The position numbers and the translations under genes were made by a program. A DNA stretch of 64,000 bases from an uncultured Eubacteriales bacterium (lineage in GTDB: Bacteria; Bacillota; Clostridia; Oscillospirales; CAG-382): the NCBI GenBank assembly GCA_900551295.1, contig URVJ01000013.1, positions 6,571 through 70,570 on the forward strand, in the 5' to 3' direction. The notes beneath the pieces are model-generated. The model was not told the origin of the DNA. It was given only the letters and a program-made list of their open reading frames with translations, and made no database searches. Shown here piece by piece: positions 45,266 to 55,099 of this stretch. Position 1 is the first letter of the stretch, and each line of letters opens with the position of its first letter.

Positions 45266-46438
45266 ATGATAAGCATTCTTTCACGAATCTTTATAAAGGA
45301 CTGTAAGAATTACACGGATAAAACCGTAAGGGAAAGCTACGGTGTGCTGTGCGCGCTTGTCGGAATTTTGCTTAACGTGCTGCTTTTCGCGTTTAAATTC
45401 TCGGCCGGTACTCTTTCCGGTTCCATTGCCGTTACGGCTGACGCGTTCAATAACCTTTCGGACGCAGGTTCGTCGGTAATTACGCTGTTGGGATTTCGGC
45501 TTGCGGCTCAGAAACCCGATTCGGAGCACCCGTTCGGACACGGAAGATTTGAATATATTTCGGGGCTTATCGTGTCTATGATCATAGTAATCATGGGTAC
45601 AGAGCTTGTCAGAACGTCGTTTGAGAAGATCATTTCCCCGTCACGGGAACAGAGCTTCGGGGTTCTAAGCGCCGTAATACTTGTGTGTTCGGTCTGCGTA
45701 AAGCTCTATATGGCATTTTATAACACAAAGATTGCCGTAAAGATAAATTCTTCCGCGATGAAAGCCACGGCTGCCGATTCGCTGTCTGACTGCGTTGCGA
45801 CGTTTGTCGTGCTTGCGGGTATGATAATTTCGCATTTTGCAAATGTCAATATAGACGGCTGGCTCGGACTTGCGGTTGCAATGTTTATCATCTTCGCAGG
45901 CGTCGGCGCTGCAAAGGATACCATAAGTCCGCTGCTCGGCGAACCTCCGACAAAAGAATTTGTGGATAATATCAAAAGTATTGTGCTTGCACATGACAAA
46001 ATACTCGGCGTGCATGACATTGTGGTGCATAATTACGGCCCGGGCAGAGTGATGATCTCACTTCATGCCGAGGTTTCGGATAAATCCGAACTTATGCAGA
46101 CGCATGACCTTATAGATAATATTGAAAGGGAGCTTATGCACAGGCTCGGCTGCATTGCCGTAATACATATGGATCCTATTGCGCAGGACGATCAAAACAC
46201 GCGTATACTCAAAGAACGGGTAATAACAGCGGTAAAGTGCTTTGACGAGAGGGTGACGGTACACGATTTCAGAACCGTTCCCGGCACTACCCATACGAAT
46301 CTTGTTTTCGACGTCTGCGCGCCGTACTCGCTTTCACTCTCGGATAATGAGATAGTAAATAATATTTCCGATATAATAAAACAGACTCTCGGAGAAAACT
46401 ATAACTGCGTAATAGACGTTGACCGCGACATGACCTGA
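45266..46438 (+). CDS. Cation diffusion facilitator (CDF) family metal transporter
   Basis: The 390-residue membrane protein exports divalent metals such as Zn, Mn or Fe by proton antiport. The first metal site lies in ADAFNNLSDAGSSV, and HPFGHGRFEYISGLIVSMII is the CDF signature. The partner site is in TAADSLSDCVATFVV. About six membrane helices are followed by a cytoplasmic ferredoxin-like domain (about 210-300) plus a second C-terminal extension (about 310-390) not found in minimal CDFs. Metal specificity cannot be read. GGAGG precedes the ATG. It follows trpB2 by 46 bases and may share its T-box transcript. Confidence 0.93.
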   Translation: MISILSRIFIKDCKNYTDKTVRESYGVLCALVGILLNVLLFAFKFSAGTLSGSIAVTADAFNNLSDAGSSVITLLGFRLAAQKPDSEHPFGHGRFEYISGLIVSMIIVIMGTELVRTSFEKIISPSREQSFGVLSAVILVCSVCVKLYMAFYNTKIAVKINSSAMKATAADSLSDCVATFVVLAGMIISHFANVNIDGWLGLAVAMFIIFAGVGAAKDTISPLLGEPPTKEFVDNIKSIVLAHDKILGVHDIVVHNYGPGRVMISLHAEVSDKSELMQTHDLIDNIERELMHRLGCIAVIHMDPIAQDDQNTRILKERVITAVKCFDERVTVHDFRTVPGTTHTNLVFDVCAPYSLSLSDNEIVNNISDIIKQTLGENYNCVIDVDRDMT

Positions 46439-46478
46439 ACGGTGCAAAGCCAAGATATACGAAAGGAAAAGACCGATA

Positions 46479-46706
46479 ATGGAGAACAATAACGGCAAAA
46501 AGACGCAAAACGGAAAGACAGAGCGTCCGAATACAGGCAGCAACTGCGATTACTGCGCGCATTACGACTGGGACGACGAGGGCGAAAGCTACGAATGTAC
46601 AATGGCGCTCGACGAAGATGAAATGGTGTATTTTTTGCAGGGCAGATTTCAGCATTGCCCGTATTTCCAAGCATATGACGAGTACAAAATAGCAAGAAAA
46701 CAGTAA
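46479..46706 (+). CDS. Small Cys-containing DUF6472-like protein
   Basis: The 75-residue protein has NCDYCAHYDWDDEGESYECT and MVYFLQGRFQHCPYFQAYDE, with four Cys that could bind zinc (CxxC, C, C). This pattern matches the DUF6472 family of Clostridia, which has no known function. It lies 40 bases after the CDF gene, with a GAAAGGA before the ATG. Association with a metal exporter is suggestive only. Confidence 0.75.
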   Translation: MENNNGKKTQNGKTERPNTGSNCDYCAHYDWDDEGESYECTMALDEDEMVYFLQGRFQHCPYFQAYDEYKIARKQ

Positions 46707-46768
46707 TAAGTTAAAAGCCGAAGCAACGTGTAGAAATACAGGTGCTTGATTTACGTATAAATATAAGA

Positions 46769-46799
46769 ACAGCGCGCCGTCAAGGCGCGCTGTGTTTTT
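46769..46799 (+). terminator. Terminator between the DUF6472 gene and the SLH-GH99 gene
   Basis: A perfect 10-bp stem ACAGCGCGCC/GGCGCGCTGT (46769-46778 with 46784-46793) is followed by GTTTTTA. It may also stop the convergent minus-strand transcript. Confidence 0.85.
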
Positions 46800-46817
46800 A
46801 CGCGTATGTTTTTTGCT

Positions 46818-49800
46818 TTATGAAAGCTTGATGTTGTCTATAAGGTAGCAGACGCCGATGTTGTTTGACGGGGCGGTGTAGATGCCGAAGTAATCCTTTT
46901 CCGACGGAACATAGCTTTCGGGAATTGTAAACGAGCCTTCAACGTGATGCCAGCCGTCGTTTGACGCGCCTTTTTTTACGTGGGCGGTAACGGCGTGGTT
47001 CTTTGCGGTTATGCCGTCCTCTCCGAAGCAGAAGTTGGTGCAGGTTTCGGCGTTGCTTACGGCTTCGCCGTTTCCGTTTTCAAGGAAGTATATGTCGTAG
47101 CTGTACTTGTAGGTCTTGCCTGCGGTGAATTTCATGTTTGCCTGAATGTAGTTCCAGATACGTGCGCCGGAAACCGTCATTTTGTAGACCTTGTTTCCCT
47201 TGTCTTTGGGATCTTCGGTTATCGACATTGTTCCGCCTGCCGCATACAGCGGAGTAGATGTGCCATCTGCGTTGTCGTCTATGTTTTCAACGATTGACTT
47301 TGTGGAATGTGCAAGTTCTGCCGAATCCGAAGCGGCAGCGAGAGCTACCTTGAGATTGTCAACGTAGAAACTGCATCCGAGTTCCGTTTCGGGACTGGGG
47401 TTGCACCAGATTGACAGATAGTCATCGGGGCTTGGAACATAGTCCGCGTTTACCGAAAGCGTTCCCGAAACGTGTACCCATTCTCCGATTGAGTTTTTCT
47501 GGTTTGAGATACCGGTGTGGTTTGCGCTGTTGTAAAAGAAGTTTACTGCGGTCAGAACGTTGGAGTAAGGTTTTCCGTTATAATCTCCGAGGTGCTTCAC
47601 GTCAAATTCAACGGTGTATGTTGCGCCGGGCTTGAAGGTGAACGGGAACTTGAGGTGAGTCCAGCTCTTTCCGGTCACGCTTGCCTTTGCGTAGTATACG
47701 TGATTTTCCTTGTTGTCGGGATCTTCGACTACCGAAACATTTGCACCGTCGCCGATTATGGTGTAGAGCTTTGCGTTTTCGGCATCTGCCTCTGCAAGCT
47801 CGGTCGGGAAGCTGAACGCATCTGGATCTGCGTCGGGATCGGTGAGAACAACTCTGATATAATCTACACTGAAGTTTCCGGCAGCCTCAAACGGGTCGAA
47901 TCTTATCTGCTGGATTTTCCCCTGCCAGAGCGAGCAGGATCTCATATCGAATTCAATCTCGATTATTTCTCCGTCCGTAGACTTTTTGGGCGTGTTTACG
48001 GTAACGCAGGTAACTTCGCTGAACGATGAAGCCGCGGTGCGGAAGAATATTGTCGAGTTTGCGGAGGTTGAATCGTCGGTAAGCTCATATCTTATGCCGA
48101 CCGTGATCTTCCCGTATCTGCTTGCCGGAATGTCGAGGTTGTCGGGAGAGTTGAGAACTGGGTCATGACGTCTGCCGTTGGATTTGGATACGCAGTCAAG
48201 CACACCTTCGTGTGCCACAAACGATTCAAGGCACGCGCCTGTCCAGCCTTCGGTGTAACCCGGAACGTTAAATTCGTACCGGTATTTCTTTTCGTCGGTC
48301 TTTACGTCAGACTCGGTTAACTTGATTATAAGCGAAGATGCGTCTTTTTCGTATTCATAGCCGAGAGCCGTGAGAACCGACTGAATTTCGATTTCGGGAA
48401 TACCGTCGCGAAGAACGGGAGCCGTCGTCATTGTGAACTTTCCGGTATCGGAAACCGCGTCTTTCTGTCCCATTGTAAGCTCTGCGGAGTGCTCGGAGGA
48501 GTACAGGCAGAGTTTGTTCTGCGACTTATCCCAGGTGTAGTATATGCCGAGTCTGTCAAAGAAACCGGAGTAGGGATTGATTGCGGCAAGCATATTGCCG
48601 GACGTGTCGAAGGTGTTGGTAAAGTCGGTTGTGAGAACGGTGTTCTTATCGATGAGATAGATAAGAGGCTTTTCGGGAGCCGACATAATTTCGATTACGG
48701 TAATTTCAAATTCGCAGTCGCCGCGAGCGATGGGATCGAATCTTATGTTGGTTATGGTATTCTGCCAAGCCTTGATTACCGAGAGGTCAACGTAGTAATC
48801 ATGGAATTTGCCGTCAGCGCTGACTTCAAAGTTTGTAGCCTTGCTTTCGTCCCATTTTTTGCTGAGGTTGGTGAGGAAGTAGAACTGAGCGTCCTGCTTT
48901 TCGACAATGCAGCCGGAGAGTTTCATGCGGACGTGTAAGAAATGCGCGTCTGCGGAATTTAGGCTTGCAACGGTCGTGCTGAGAGCAAAATCTCCTCCGG
49001 TGCTCTTTCCTTTGAGTATACCGTCCGTACACTGTAATCCGTCTATGCCGAAAGCGCCGGTGAGCCACTTTGAACTGTCCTTGTCCATATCCCAGCCCAC
49101 TGCTCTTGTAAGGCTTGAGGTGTCGCCCACACTGCTGTCGGACTCGCGTCTGTCGCGTCTGAGTCTTGACTTGCCCTGATAGTAGAGAGAAGTAAATCTT
49201 TCTTTCTGCTGTTCGGTCGGAACTTCGCCTTTTGAAATGTCGGCGTCGGCAACCTTTTCGGCGGTAAACGCGTTCTTAATGGTGTTGAGATAACCGAATC
49301 CGTTGAGATTTGCGGGCATTATGTAGTGACCTTCGCCGAATTCGTTCCAGTTGCTGAGTATTACCATGTTGGCTGCCCAACTGTTCTTTTTCTGAGAAGC
49401 AAAGTAGTCAGTCTTTAACCAGTCAAAGACGTTCTTGTAGTCGGAAACGGTGATGTCTTCGTATCTCGTATTGTCGTTGAGATACATATTGTTGAAACCA
49501 ACGCAGACAGTCGGAACTGCGGCAAAATCGCTTCCGAGCGCGTTTGCATTGTCGAGCTGCTGCTTTAAACCTGTTTTCTGATACTGTGCGTCGAATGCCG
49601 ACGGACCGAGGTTGTAGCTGTATACGCCGTCAAAGCCCATGTCGGCAAAGTTGCCGTATTTTGCACTCGTAGAAGATGTGGTGAGGATTATGAGATCGTC
49701 GTAACCGAGAGCTTTGACCTGATCTCTAAGATAATCGAGCTCTTTCTTTACCGCAGCATTGTCTCCGAATATTTTTGTAAGCTCCGAAGAACGGTATATG

Positions 49801-52013
49801 GTAAAGAGCGCCTTGTTGTCTACGGTGTAATATCTGTCCTTGTCCTTGAAATAGTATTCGATCCAGTAAGGAACAAAGTTCTTTCTGAAGTCTGCGGCAT
49901 TTTTGGGAAGATTGCCGGAGTTTTCCCACATTATCGCATATTTTACGGTATCGGAATACTTTGAATTCATGTATGCGTTGAGACCGAAAGAATTTCTCGG
50001 AGTTTTCTGAGCGTCGGTGCTTGTGCCTGAATACCAGCATACGAGCTTGAAGTCAACGCCTGCCTCGCTGAGCCACTTGTTTTCCCAGTCGGCAGCCTCT
50101 GTCGAACCCTCGTCGAACATTCCGAGATAGGGGTGCGTTTCTTCAAATGCGCTTGTGTAGTCCCAGCCGAACTGGAAACCGTTGCGCCATATGTCGCAGA
50201 CTTCCATGCCGACTTCGTATCCGTCGGAGGAAACCGGCTTAGGTGCCTTTACATAGTCGTCCTCGTCGTCAAACATATTGTATACGAGAAAATCGTCGGT
50301 GAAAACGTCGAGAGACTTTGAGACTGCGGGAACGGTGAATTTAATGCCGTCAAAAGTCTTTGAGGCAGTATATGTGCCAGAACCCATCTTTCTGTTGTCT
50401 ATAAAGTAATCGACTTTTCCGTTAAAGGTGTTTACGGTTATCTTGAGAGTCTGCCATACGTTTTTGTCGTATTCGTAGAGCTTGATACCGTCTGCCGAAT
50501 AGAAAGCGTTTCCTTTGGTGTATATCTTTACCGCATCAGCGCCGCCCGTTGTAAGAGCAAAGGTAAGACCGTCGGTGTAGTCTCTCATGAGGAACTTCAT
50601 CTTGGCAGCCGTTTTCTGACTTATCGGCGGGAACGAAGTCTTGAGAACCGCGGTTTTTCCGCTTTCAACGCTGATTTTGAGATTGTGGGGATCGTATGAG
50701 GTGAATGCACTTGAGTCGATAGTGTAAGAAGCGCCGTCAAGCGTCCATGTATAGGGAAGATAGTCGCCCTTTGGAACCGAAACAAAGGTTTCGTTGAGCG
50801 CATAGCCCGTGTAAAGCTTTGTCTTGTCGGGAGTTACGGAACAGGTAGTCTCCTTTTCGGAGCTGAAAATGAGATAGTTCACGCCGTCAATGCCGCTGTC
50901 GGCAAGAGCATATTCTCCGACAAGCTTTCCGTCAAAGCTGAGCGTTGTTTTCTTTGCGTCAAGGTCTGTTACCGCCTTTATGCGCAGATTTCCGTTTTCA
51001 ACGGCTTTTCCCGTGTCGGTTTCCTTGCCGTTTTCGAGAACATACCACTTTGAACCTCTTGTAAACAGATCAAGCGCTGCTTTTCCGCCGTCCTCGTGTG
51101 AGAGAATTACGTGGAATCCGTCCGCTGCGTTTGAGATCTGAAGAGTTGTTTCAAGTGTGAGTTTTCCGCTTGTGCGAAGATTGAACTTGCGCAGCAGCGC
51201 ACTTCTCGAATCGTCTCTTATGTCGAGTACCGAAAGCTGCTTTGAGGTTGCAAGTCTGTCGCCGCCTCTTGCGTCAACGTCCCAGCCGTATGTACCGAAT
51301 GACAGCGTTGATACAATGCCGTTGTCGTCGGCAAAGTAAAGCGGAAATTCAGCTTTCGGAAGAGTTTTGTGAGTTCCCGAAAGACGGTTTTCCGGAATTG
51401 CGACGCGGTTGATTATAGCCGCTGCCTCGCATCTCTTTATGTCGTTGTTGGGATAGAACGTGCCGTATTCGTCGGAACCGAGAACGACTCCCGCGTTGTA
51501 GAGCATGAGTATGTCCTTGAAGTACGGCTTGTAGCTTGCAATGTCGGGAATGGAGCTTATGTCGTTCTTGGCTTTGAAATAGTCAGCCGGCATGCTCGAC
51601 GCAAACAGCACCGCCATTTCATATCTCTGAATGGGGCGCGTGTAGCTGTCAAACTGACCTTCCTTGATAATTCCGTTTGCAAGGGCGTATTTTACGTACA
51701 TATCGTACCATTCGCCGCTTGTGCTTTCGATCTGTTTTCCGTTGTAGCTTGCGTGAACACGGCTTGCCATGGTTATACCCTGAGCCACCGTAACCTTGCC
51801 GTCGGGGCTGTACAGCGTATCCGAAACGCCGTTCATGAACCCAAGTTCGTAAGCCGACGCAACTTCTTCGGCATACCATGACTTTTCCGAAACGTCCGTA
51901 AACTTTCCGTTCTGATAGGTGTTTGTTTTGCTGAACGCGGCAGATGAACCAAACGCCATCAGTGCTGCAAGCGCAGTGCCGGTAAGCAGTCGTATAAAGC
52001 TTTTGCCTCGCAT
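46818..52013 (-). CDS. SLH-anchored protein with GH99/WbsX-like domain and carbohydrate-binding-like domains
   Basis: The 1731-residue exported protein has a signal peptide (1-28) and three S-layer homology domains (about 35-210). Concanavalin-like beta regions follow (about 215-595). The GH99-like/WbsX-type TIM-barrel domain spans about 598-920 (FQFGWDYTSAFEETHPYLGM, YAIMWENSGNLPK, VILSNWNEFGEGHYIMP). Beta-sandwich/CBM-like domains come next, then a copper-amine-oxidase-N-like domain (about 1120-1235) and three further CBM-like modules to the C-terminus. It is probably a cell-surface enzyme or binder for a mannan-like polysaccharide; activity is inferred from fold only. GGAGG lies 7 bases before the ATG. 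An AraC regulator is divergent. Confidence 0.82.
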   Translation of the reverse strand: MRGKSFIRLLTGTALAALMAFGSSAAFSKTNTYQNGKFTDVSEKSWYAEEVASAYELGFMNGVSDTLYSPDGKVTVAQGITMASRVHASYNGKQIESTSGEWYDMYVKYALANGIIKEGQFDSYTRPIQRYEMAVLFASSMPADYFKAKNDISSIPDIASYKPYFKDILMLYNAGVVLGSDEYGTFYPNNDIKRCEAAAIINRVAIPENRLSGTHKTLPKAEFPLYFADDNGIVSTLSFGTYGWDVDARGGDRLATSKQLSVLDIRDDSRSALLRKFNLRTSGKLTLETTLQISNAADGFHVILSHEDGGKAALDLFTRGSKWYVLENGKETDTGKAVENGNLRIKAVTDLDAKKTTLSFDGKLVGEYALADSGIDGVNYLIFSSEKETTCSVTPDKTKLYTGYALNETFVSVPKGDYLPYTWTLDGASYTIDSSAFTSYDPHNLKISVESGKTAVLKTSFPPISQKTAAKMKFLMRDYTDGLTFALTTGGADAVKIYTKGNAFYSADGIKLYEYDKNVWQTLKITVNTFNGKVDYFIDNRKMGSGTYTASKTFDGIKFTVPAVSKSLDVFTDDFLVYNMFDDEDDYVKAPKPVSSDGYEVGMEVCDIWRNGFQFGWDYTSAFEETHPYLGMFDEGSTEAADWENKWLSEAGVDFKLVCWYSGTSTDAQKTPRNSFGLNAYMNSKYSDTVKYAIMWENSGNLPKNAADFRKNFVPYWIEYYFKDKDRYYTVDNKALFTIYRSSELTKIFGDNAAVKKELDYLRDQVKALGYDDLIILTTSSTSAKYGNFADMGFDGVYSYNLGPSAFDAQYQKTGLKQQLDNANALGSDFAAVPTVCVGFNNMYLNDNTRYEDITVSDYKNVFDWLKTDYFASQKKNSWAANMVILSNWNEFGEGHYIMPANLNGFGYLNTIKNAFTAEKVADADISKGEVPTEQQKERFTSLYYQGKSRLRRDRRESDSSVGDTSSLTRAVGWDMDKDSSKWLTGAFGIDGLQCTDGILKGKSTGGDFALSTTVASLNSADAHFLHVRMKLSGCIVEKQDAQFYFLTNLSKKWDESKATNFEVSADGKFHDYYVDLSVIKAWQNTITNIRFDPIARGDCEFEITVIEIMSAPEKPLIYLIDKNTVLTTDFTNTFDTSGNMLAAINPYSGFFDRLGIYYTWDKSQNKLCLYSSEHSAELTMGQKDAVSDTGKFTMTTAPVLRDGIPEIEIQSVLTALGYEYEKDASSLIIKLTESDVKTDEKKYRYEFNVPGYTEGWTGACLESFVAHEGVLDCVSKSNGRRHDPVLNSPDNLDIPASRYGKITVGIRYELTDDSTSANSTIFFRTAASSFSEVTCVTVNTPKKSTDGEIIEIEFDMRSCSLWQGKIQQIRFDPFEAAGNFSVDYIRVVLTDPDADPDAFSFPTELAEADAENAKLYTIIGDGANVSVVEDPDNKENHVYYAKASVTGKSWTHLKFPFTFKPGATYTVEFDVKHLGDYNGKPYSNVLTAVNFFYNSANHTGISNQKNSIGEWVHVSGTLSVNADYVPSPDDYLSIWCNPSPETELGCSFYVDNLKVALAAASDSAELAHSTKSIVENIDDNADGTSTPLYAAGGTMSITEDPKDKGNKVYKMTVSGARIWNYIQANMKFTAGKTYKYSYDIYFLENGNGEAVSNAETCTNFCFGEDGITAKNHAVTAHVKKGASNDGWHHVEGSFTIPESYVPSEKDYFGIYTAPSNNIGVCYLIDNIKLS

Positions 52014-52166
52014 TAAAATACCTCCGTTTTTTGTGCAATTTGTCTAAAATTTGCCGTTCTTTTTATAATTACATATACATTTTATTATTATTGAAAGTTC
52101 CCGTAAATGCAAATTTTGTCACATTTGTACTATTTGACACAATATTGACTTTTTAAGCCCAATGTA

Positions 52167-52195
52167 TTGCAATAGAATTCGGCGTATGTTATACT
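52167..52195 (+). promoter_or_regulatory. Promoter of the AraC-type regulator gene
   Basis: TTGCAA (52167-52172) and TATACT (52190-52195) are separated by 17 bases. The divergent SLH-GH99 gene has only a weak candidate (TTGCAT near 52114, minus strand). Confidence 0.65.
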
Positions 52196-52270
52196 GATAT
52201 CGTGATTTGTTGTGTATTTCCGTAATTTATCAAAAACGTGCAGAAAAAGCGCGTCGAGAGGTGAAAGAAA

Positions 52271-53086
52271 GTGTTTTACACACCGAATGTGTCGGTAAAG
52301 AAGATAACGACGGTTCTGCATATAAACAGAGAGAACCGCGACGTAAAAAATCTGAAATATAACGGTCATCTGCGCTATTATGAGCTGATACTCACGATAA
52401 GCGGAGAGAATTATACGCATTTCAACGGGAAAACCATACACAATGTCCCGGGCAGCGTAGAATACCTGCCGAAAGGCATAGAGGACGCGCCCAATACAGT
52501 GGTTGATTTCGTAAAGTGCGGTGACAGCATAGATATAATATTCGATTCGGATTCGGATCTGCCCAAAGAGGCAATGGTTCTAAACACGCACAGCAACGAA
52601 AATATAAGAAAGCTGTTTTCAAATCTGAGTATGCTCTGGGTTTCGGGCGGAGACGACGAATACTGTATGTACAGATGTATGTCGATACTGTACGATATAT
52701 TTGCCGAGTTCGAGAATGTCAAAAAAGCGTCTCCGGACGCCGCAAAGGAGCTTATAACGCCTGCGATTGAGTATATGTCAAAGCATTTCAACGAATCGGA
52801 TTTCGACTGTCCGTGCTTAGGTGAGCTTTGCGGAATGAGCTATTCTTATTTCAGACGCATTTTTACGTCGGTGTATAAGATGCCGCCGGTAAAGTATCTG
52901 ACGCGCATGAGAATAAACTATGCCTGCGAACTGCTTCAGAACGGCGCGTACTCCATTTCGGATATTGCCACAATGTCGGGATATGAAAATATCTATTATT
53001 TCTCGCGCGTGTTCAGAAAGGAAACGGGACTTTCTCCGTCAAGTTTCAAGGCGTCGCAGAATTCGCCGTATAAGGGTAAGGAATAA
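52271..53086 (+). CDS. AraC-family transcriptional regulator
   Basis: The 271-residue protein has an N-terminal cupin-like sensor (about 1-150; HLRYYELILTISGENYTHFN and VPGSVEYLPKG). A C-terminal double helix-turn-helix follows (about 165-265), with CPCLGELCGMSYSYFRRIFT and the second motif SISDIATMSGYENIYYFSRV. It probably senses a carbohydrate. The divergent arrangement suggests it controls the SLH-GH99 gene, possibly itself. The start is GTG 52271 after GAGGTG. Confidence 0.9.
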   Translation: MFYTPNVSVKKITTVLHINRENRDVKNLKYNGHLRYYELILTISGENYTHFNGKTIHNVPGSVEYLPKGIEDAPNTVVDFVKCGDSIDIIFDSDSDLPKEAMVLNTHSNENIRKLFSNLSMLWVSGGDDEYCMYRCMSILYDIFAEFENVKKASPDAAKELITPAIEYMSKHFNESDFDCPCLGELCGMSYSYFRRIFTSVYKMPPVKYLTRMRINYACELLQNGAYSISDIATMSGYENIYYFSRVFRKETGLSPSSFKASQNSPYKGKE

Positions 53087-53114
53087 AGCAGATATAAAAA
53101 GTAAGAATAAAAAT

Positions 53115-53166
53115 ACAGCCCGGTGCGTTTTTGAAAGAGGATCCGTACCGAGCTGTTTTGTTTTTT
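53115..53166. terminator. Bidirectional terminator between araC-type gene and GH13 gene
   Basis: ACAGCCCGGT (53115-53124) pairs with ACCGAGCTGT (53147-53156), with one mismatch. TTTTGTTTTTTT follows on the plus strand and ATTTTTATT on the minus strand. Confidence 0.8.
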
Positions 53167-53178
53167 TATGCGTTTTTG

Positions 53179-55095
53179 TCACGTGCGCTTTTTGAGTATT
53201 ACCGCACTGTGCGGCGCGATATATCCGTCAAAGTCGGAATTTGTAAGCAGATTGCAGTGTCTGCCTTCAAGCGAAAGATTTACAGTGTTTTCCGAAACAT
53301 TTACCGCGACTGTCAGAGTTTTTCCGCCGTTTTCGCGCTTAAAGCAAACAAAACCGTTTTCGTGCTTTAAAAATTCAAGAAATGATGAGTGCAGCGCCTT
53401 TTCATTTCTCTTTATTTTGCAGAGCGTGCGGTAATGTTCCGTGAGATCTTGGTCTGCGTGTCCCCACGGAAAAGGTCTGCGGCAGAAAGGATCGTGATAA
53501 CCCTCCATGCCCGCCTCGTCTCCGTAGAAAACTGACGGCATGCCCGGCAGCGTAAACTGCAATACCGACGCAAGCTTTAAACGCGATACCGCGACAGCCT
53601 TTTGCTCCTGCGTAAGCTTTGCTTTCGACAGCTCCTCGTTGCTCTTTCCCTGTCCCGAAACGCCCGACAGAACCGTAAGTATGCGTTCGGTGTCATGAGT
53701 ACCGAGAATGTTCATGAGCACAGACGAAACAAAGGGCGGATAGCTCGAATATATGTCGGTTACGGTGTTGTAAAAGCTTTCGGCGTCCGCGCCGAGACAA
53801 AAATCTATTATCGCGTTCTTTATCGGATAATTCATAACGCTGTCAAGCTCGTGACCGAGAAAATATCTTCTCATTTCGCCGTAAGCGACCTTGTCCGCTG
53901 CATTTTCCCAGACTTCGCCGATGATCAGCGAGTCCTCTTTCTCGGACTTCGCGGCACTTCTCAAAAGGTCTAAAAATTCGCTCGGAAGTTCGTCCGCAAC
54001 GTCAAGCCGCCAACCGGAGGTTCCGCTCTTCAGCCATTTTCTGACGATTCCGTGTTCGCCTAAGAAAAAATCCTTTAGTTCGGGACGGTCGTTCATGAGT
54101 TTCGGCAGTATTTTAATGCCCCACCAGCAGGAATACTTCTCGGGAAATTCCTGAAAATCGTACCAGTTGTGATATGGGCTGTCCCATGACTGATAAGCTC
54201 CGACGGTATCGTACTTTCCGTATCTGTTGAAATATTTGCTGTCATCGCCCGTGTGATTGAAAACTCCGTCGAGAATTACGCGCATGCCGTATTTTTCTGC
54301 CTCTTTTATAAGAGCGTCAAACGCGTCTTTTCCGCCGAACATTTCGTCTATCGTTTCGTAGTCGCCGGTGTCGTATTTGTGGTTTGTATAAGCCTTGAAT
54401 ATCGGACTTAAATAGATTACGTTAACGCCGAGTTCGGAAAGGTAGGGGAGCTTTTGCGCGGCACCGTACAGATCTCCGCCGAAAAATGAATTGTTTTTCA
54501 TGGGCGCGCCGTTGTAAGGCGCGTATTCGGGAGTGCCGTTTTCCCAGCCGTCTATTCTCACGGCGTCGCCCCGCAGAGGTATGTCACGGTCGCCTTTTGC
54601 AAATCTGTCCACGAATATGTGATACATCACGGCGCTTTTTGCCCAGTCGGGAGTGTGGAAGCCGTCGGCATACAAAAGCAGTCTGAAATCCTTTGCGTCG
54701 TGCTTTGACGCGTCGCGCACCTCAAAATCAACATTGTTTACCGAGGAAAGCGCGTATATGTGGCTGTCGTCAGAGAACAGTGTTATTCCGTAGAAGAAGA
54801 GTCCGCAGTCCTCCGGCTCGCACAGTCCCGGAAAGTCGATTTCAAGCGTGAAAACGTCGGTTGAAAGCTCGGTTTTTTTGTATTTGAAAGCATATTCGTA
54901 TTTTTCTCCGTCAAACGCATTTGTAAGCGTCATAAGACAGGAGCATATGCCGAGCCTGCGCGATATTTTAAGCTCAAACGACGGACTGCATGACAAGGAA
55001 AACGCACCCTTTCCGGATGCATTTGTCCCTTCTGTATATTTTTCAAAAGTTATGAGAGATTCGGGCGGAACCGCCTGAGGTATAAAGGTCTGCAT
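53179..55095 (-). CDS. GH13-family alpha-glucan hydrolase (neopullulanase/maltodextrinase-like)
   Basis: The 638-residue cytoplasmic protein has an N-terminal beta domain (about 1-130), a GH13 TIM barrel and a C-terminal beta domain. Catalytic motifs are visible: DGVFNHTGDDS (region I), WRLDVADELP (nucleophile Asp), LIIGEVWENAADK (acid/base Glu) and ILGTHDTERIL (transition-state Asp). The extra N-terminal domain resembles the cyclomaltodextrinase/neopullulanase subfamily. It lies 4 bases after glgP and should process malto-oligosaccharides released from glycogen. Confidence 0.9.
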   Translation of the reverse strand: MQTFIPQAVPPESLITFEKYTEGTNASGKGAFSLSCSPSFELKISRRLGICSCLMTLTNAFDGEKYEYAFKYKKTELSTDVFTLEIDFPGLCEPEDCGLFFYGITLFSDDSHIYALSSVNNVDFEVRDASKHDAKDFRLLLYADGFHTPDWAKSAVMYHIFVDRFAKGDRDIPLRGDAVRIDGWENGTPEYAPYNGAPMKNNSFFGGDLYGAAQKLPYLSELGVNVIYLSPIFKAYTNHKYDTGDYETIDEMFGGKDAFDALIKEAEKYGMRVILDGVFNHTGDDSKYFNRYGKYDTVGAYQSWDSPYHNWYDFQEFPEKYSCWWGIKILPKLMNDRPELKDFFLGEHGIVRKWLKSGTSGWRLDVADELPSEFLDLLRSAAKSEKEDSLIIGEVWENAADKVAYGEMRRYFLGHELDSVMNYPIKNAIIDFCLGADAESFYNTVTDIYSSYPPFVSSVLMNILGTHDTERILTVLSGVSGQGKSNEELSKAKLTQEQKAVAVSRLKLASVLQFTLPGMPSVFYGDEAGMEGYHDPFCRRPFPWGHADQDLTEHYRTLCKIKRNEKALHSSFLEFLKHENGFVCFKRENGGKTLTVAVNVSENTVNLSLEGRHCNLLTNSDFDGYIAPHSAVILKKRT

Positions 55096-55099
55096 AGCC

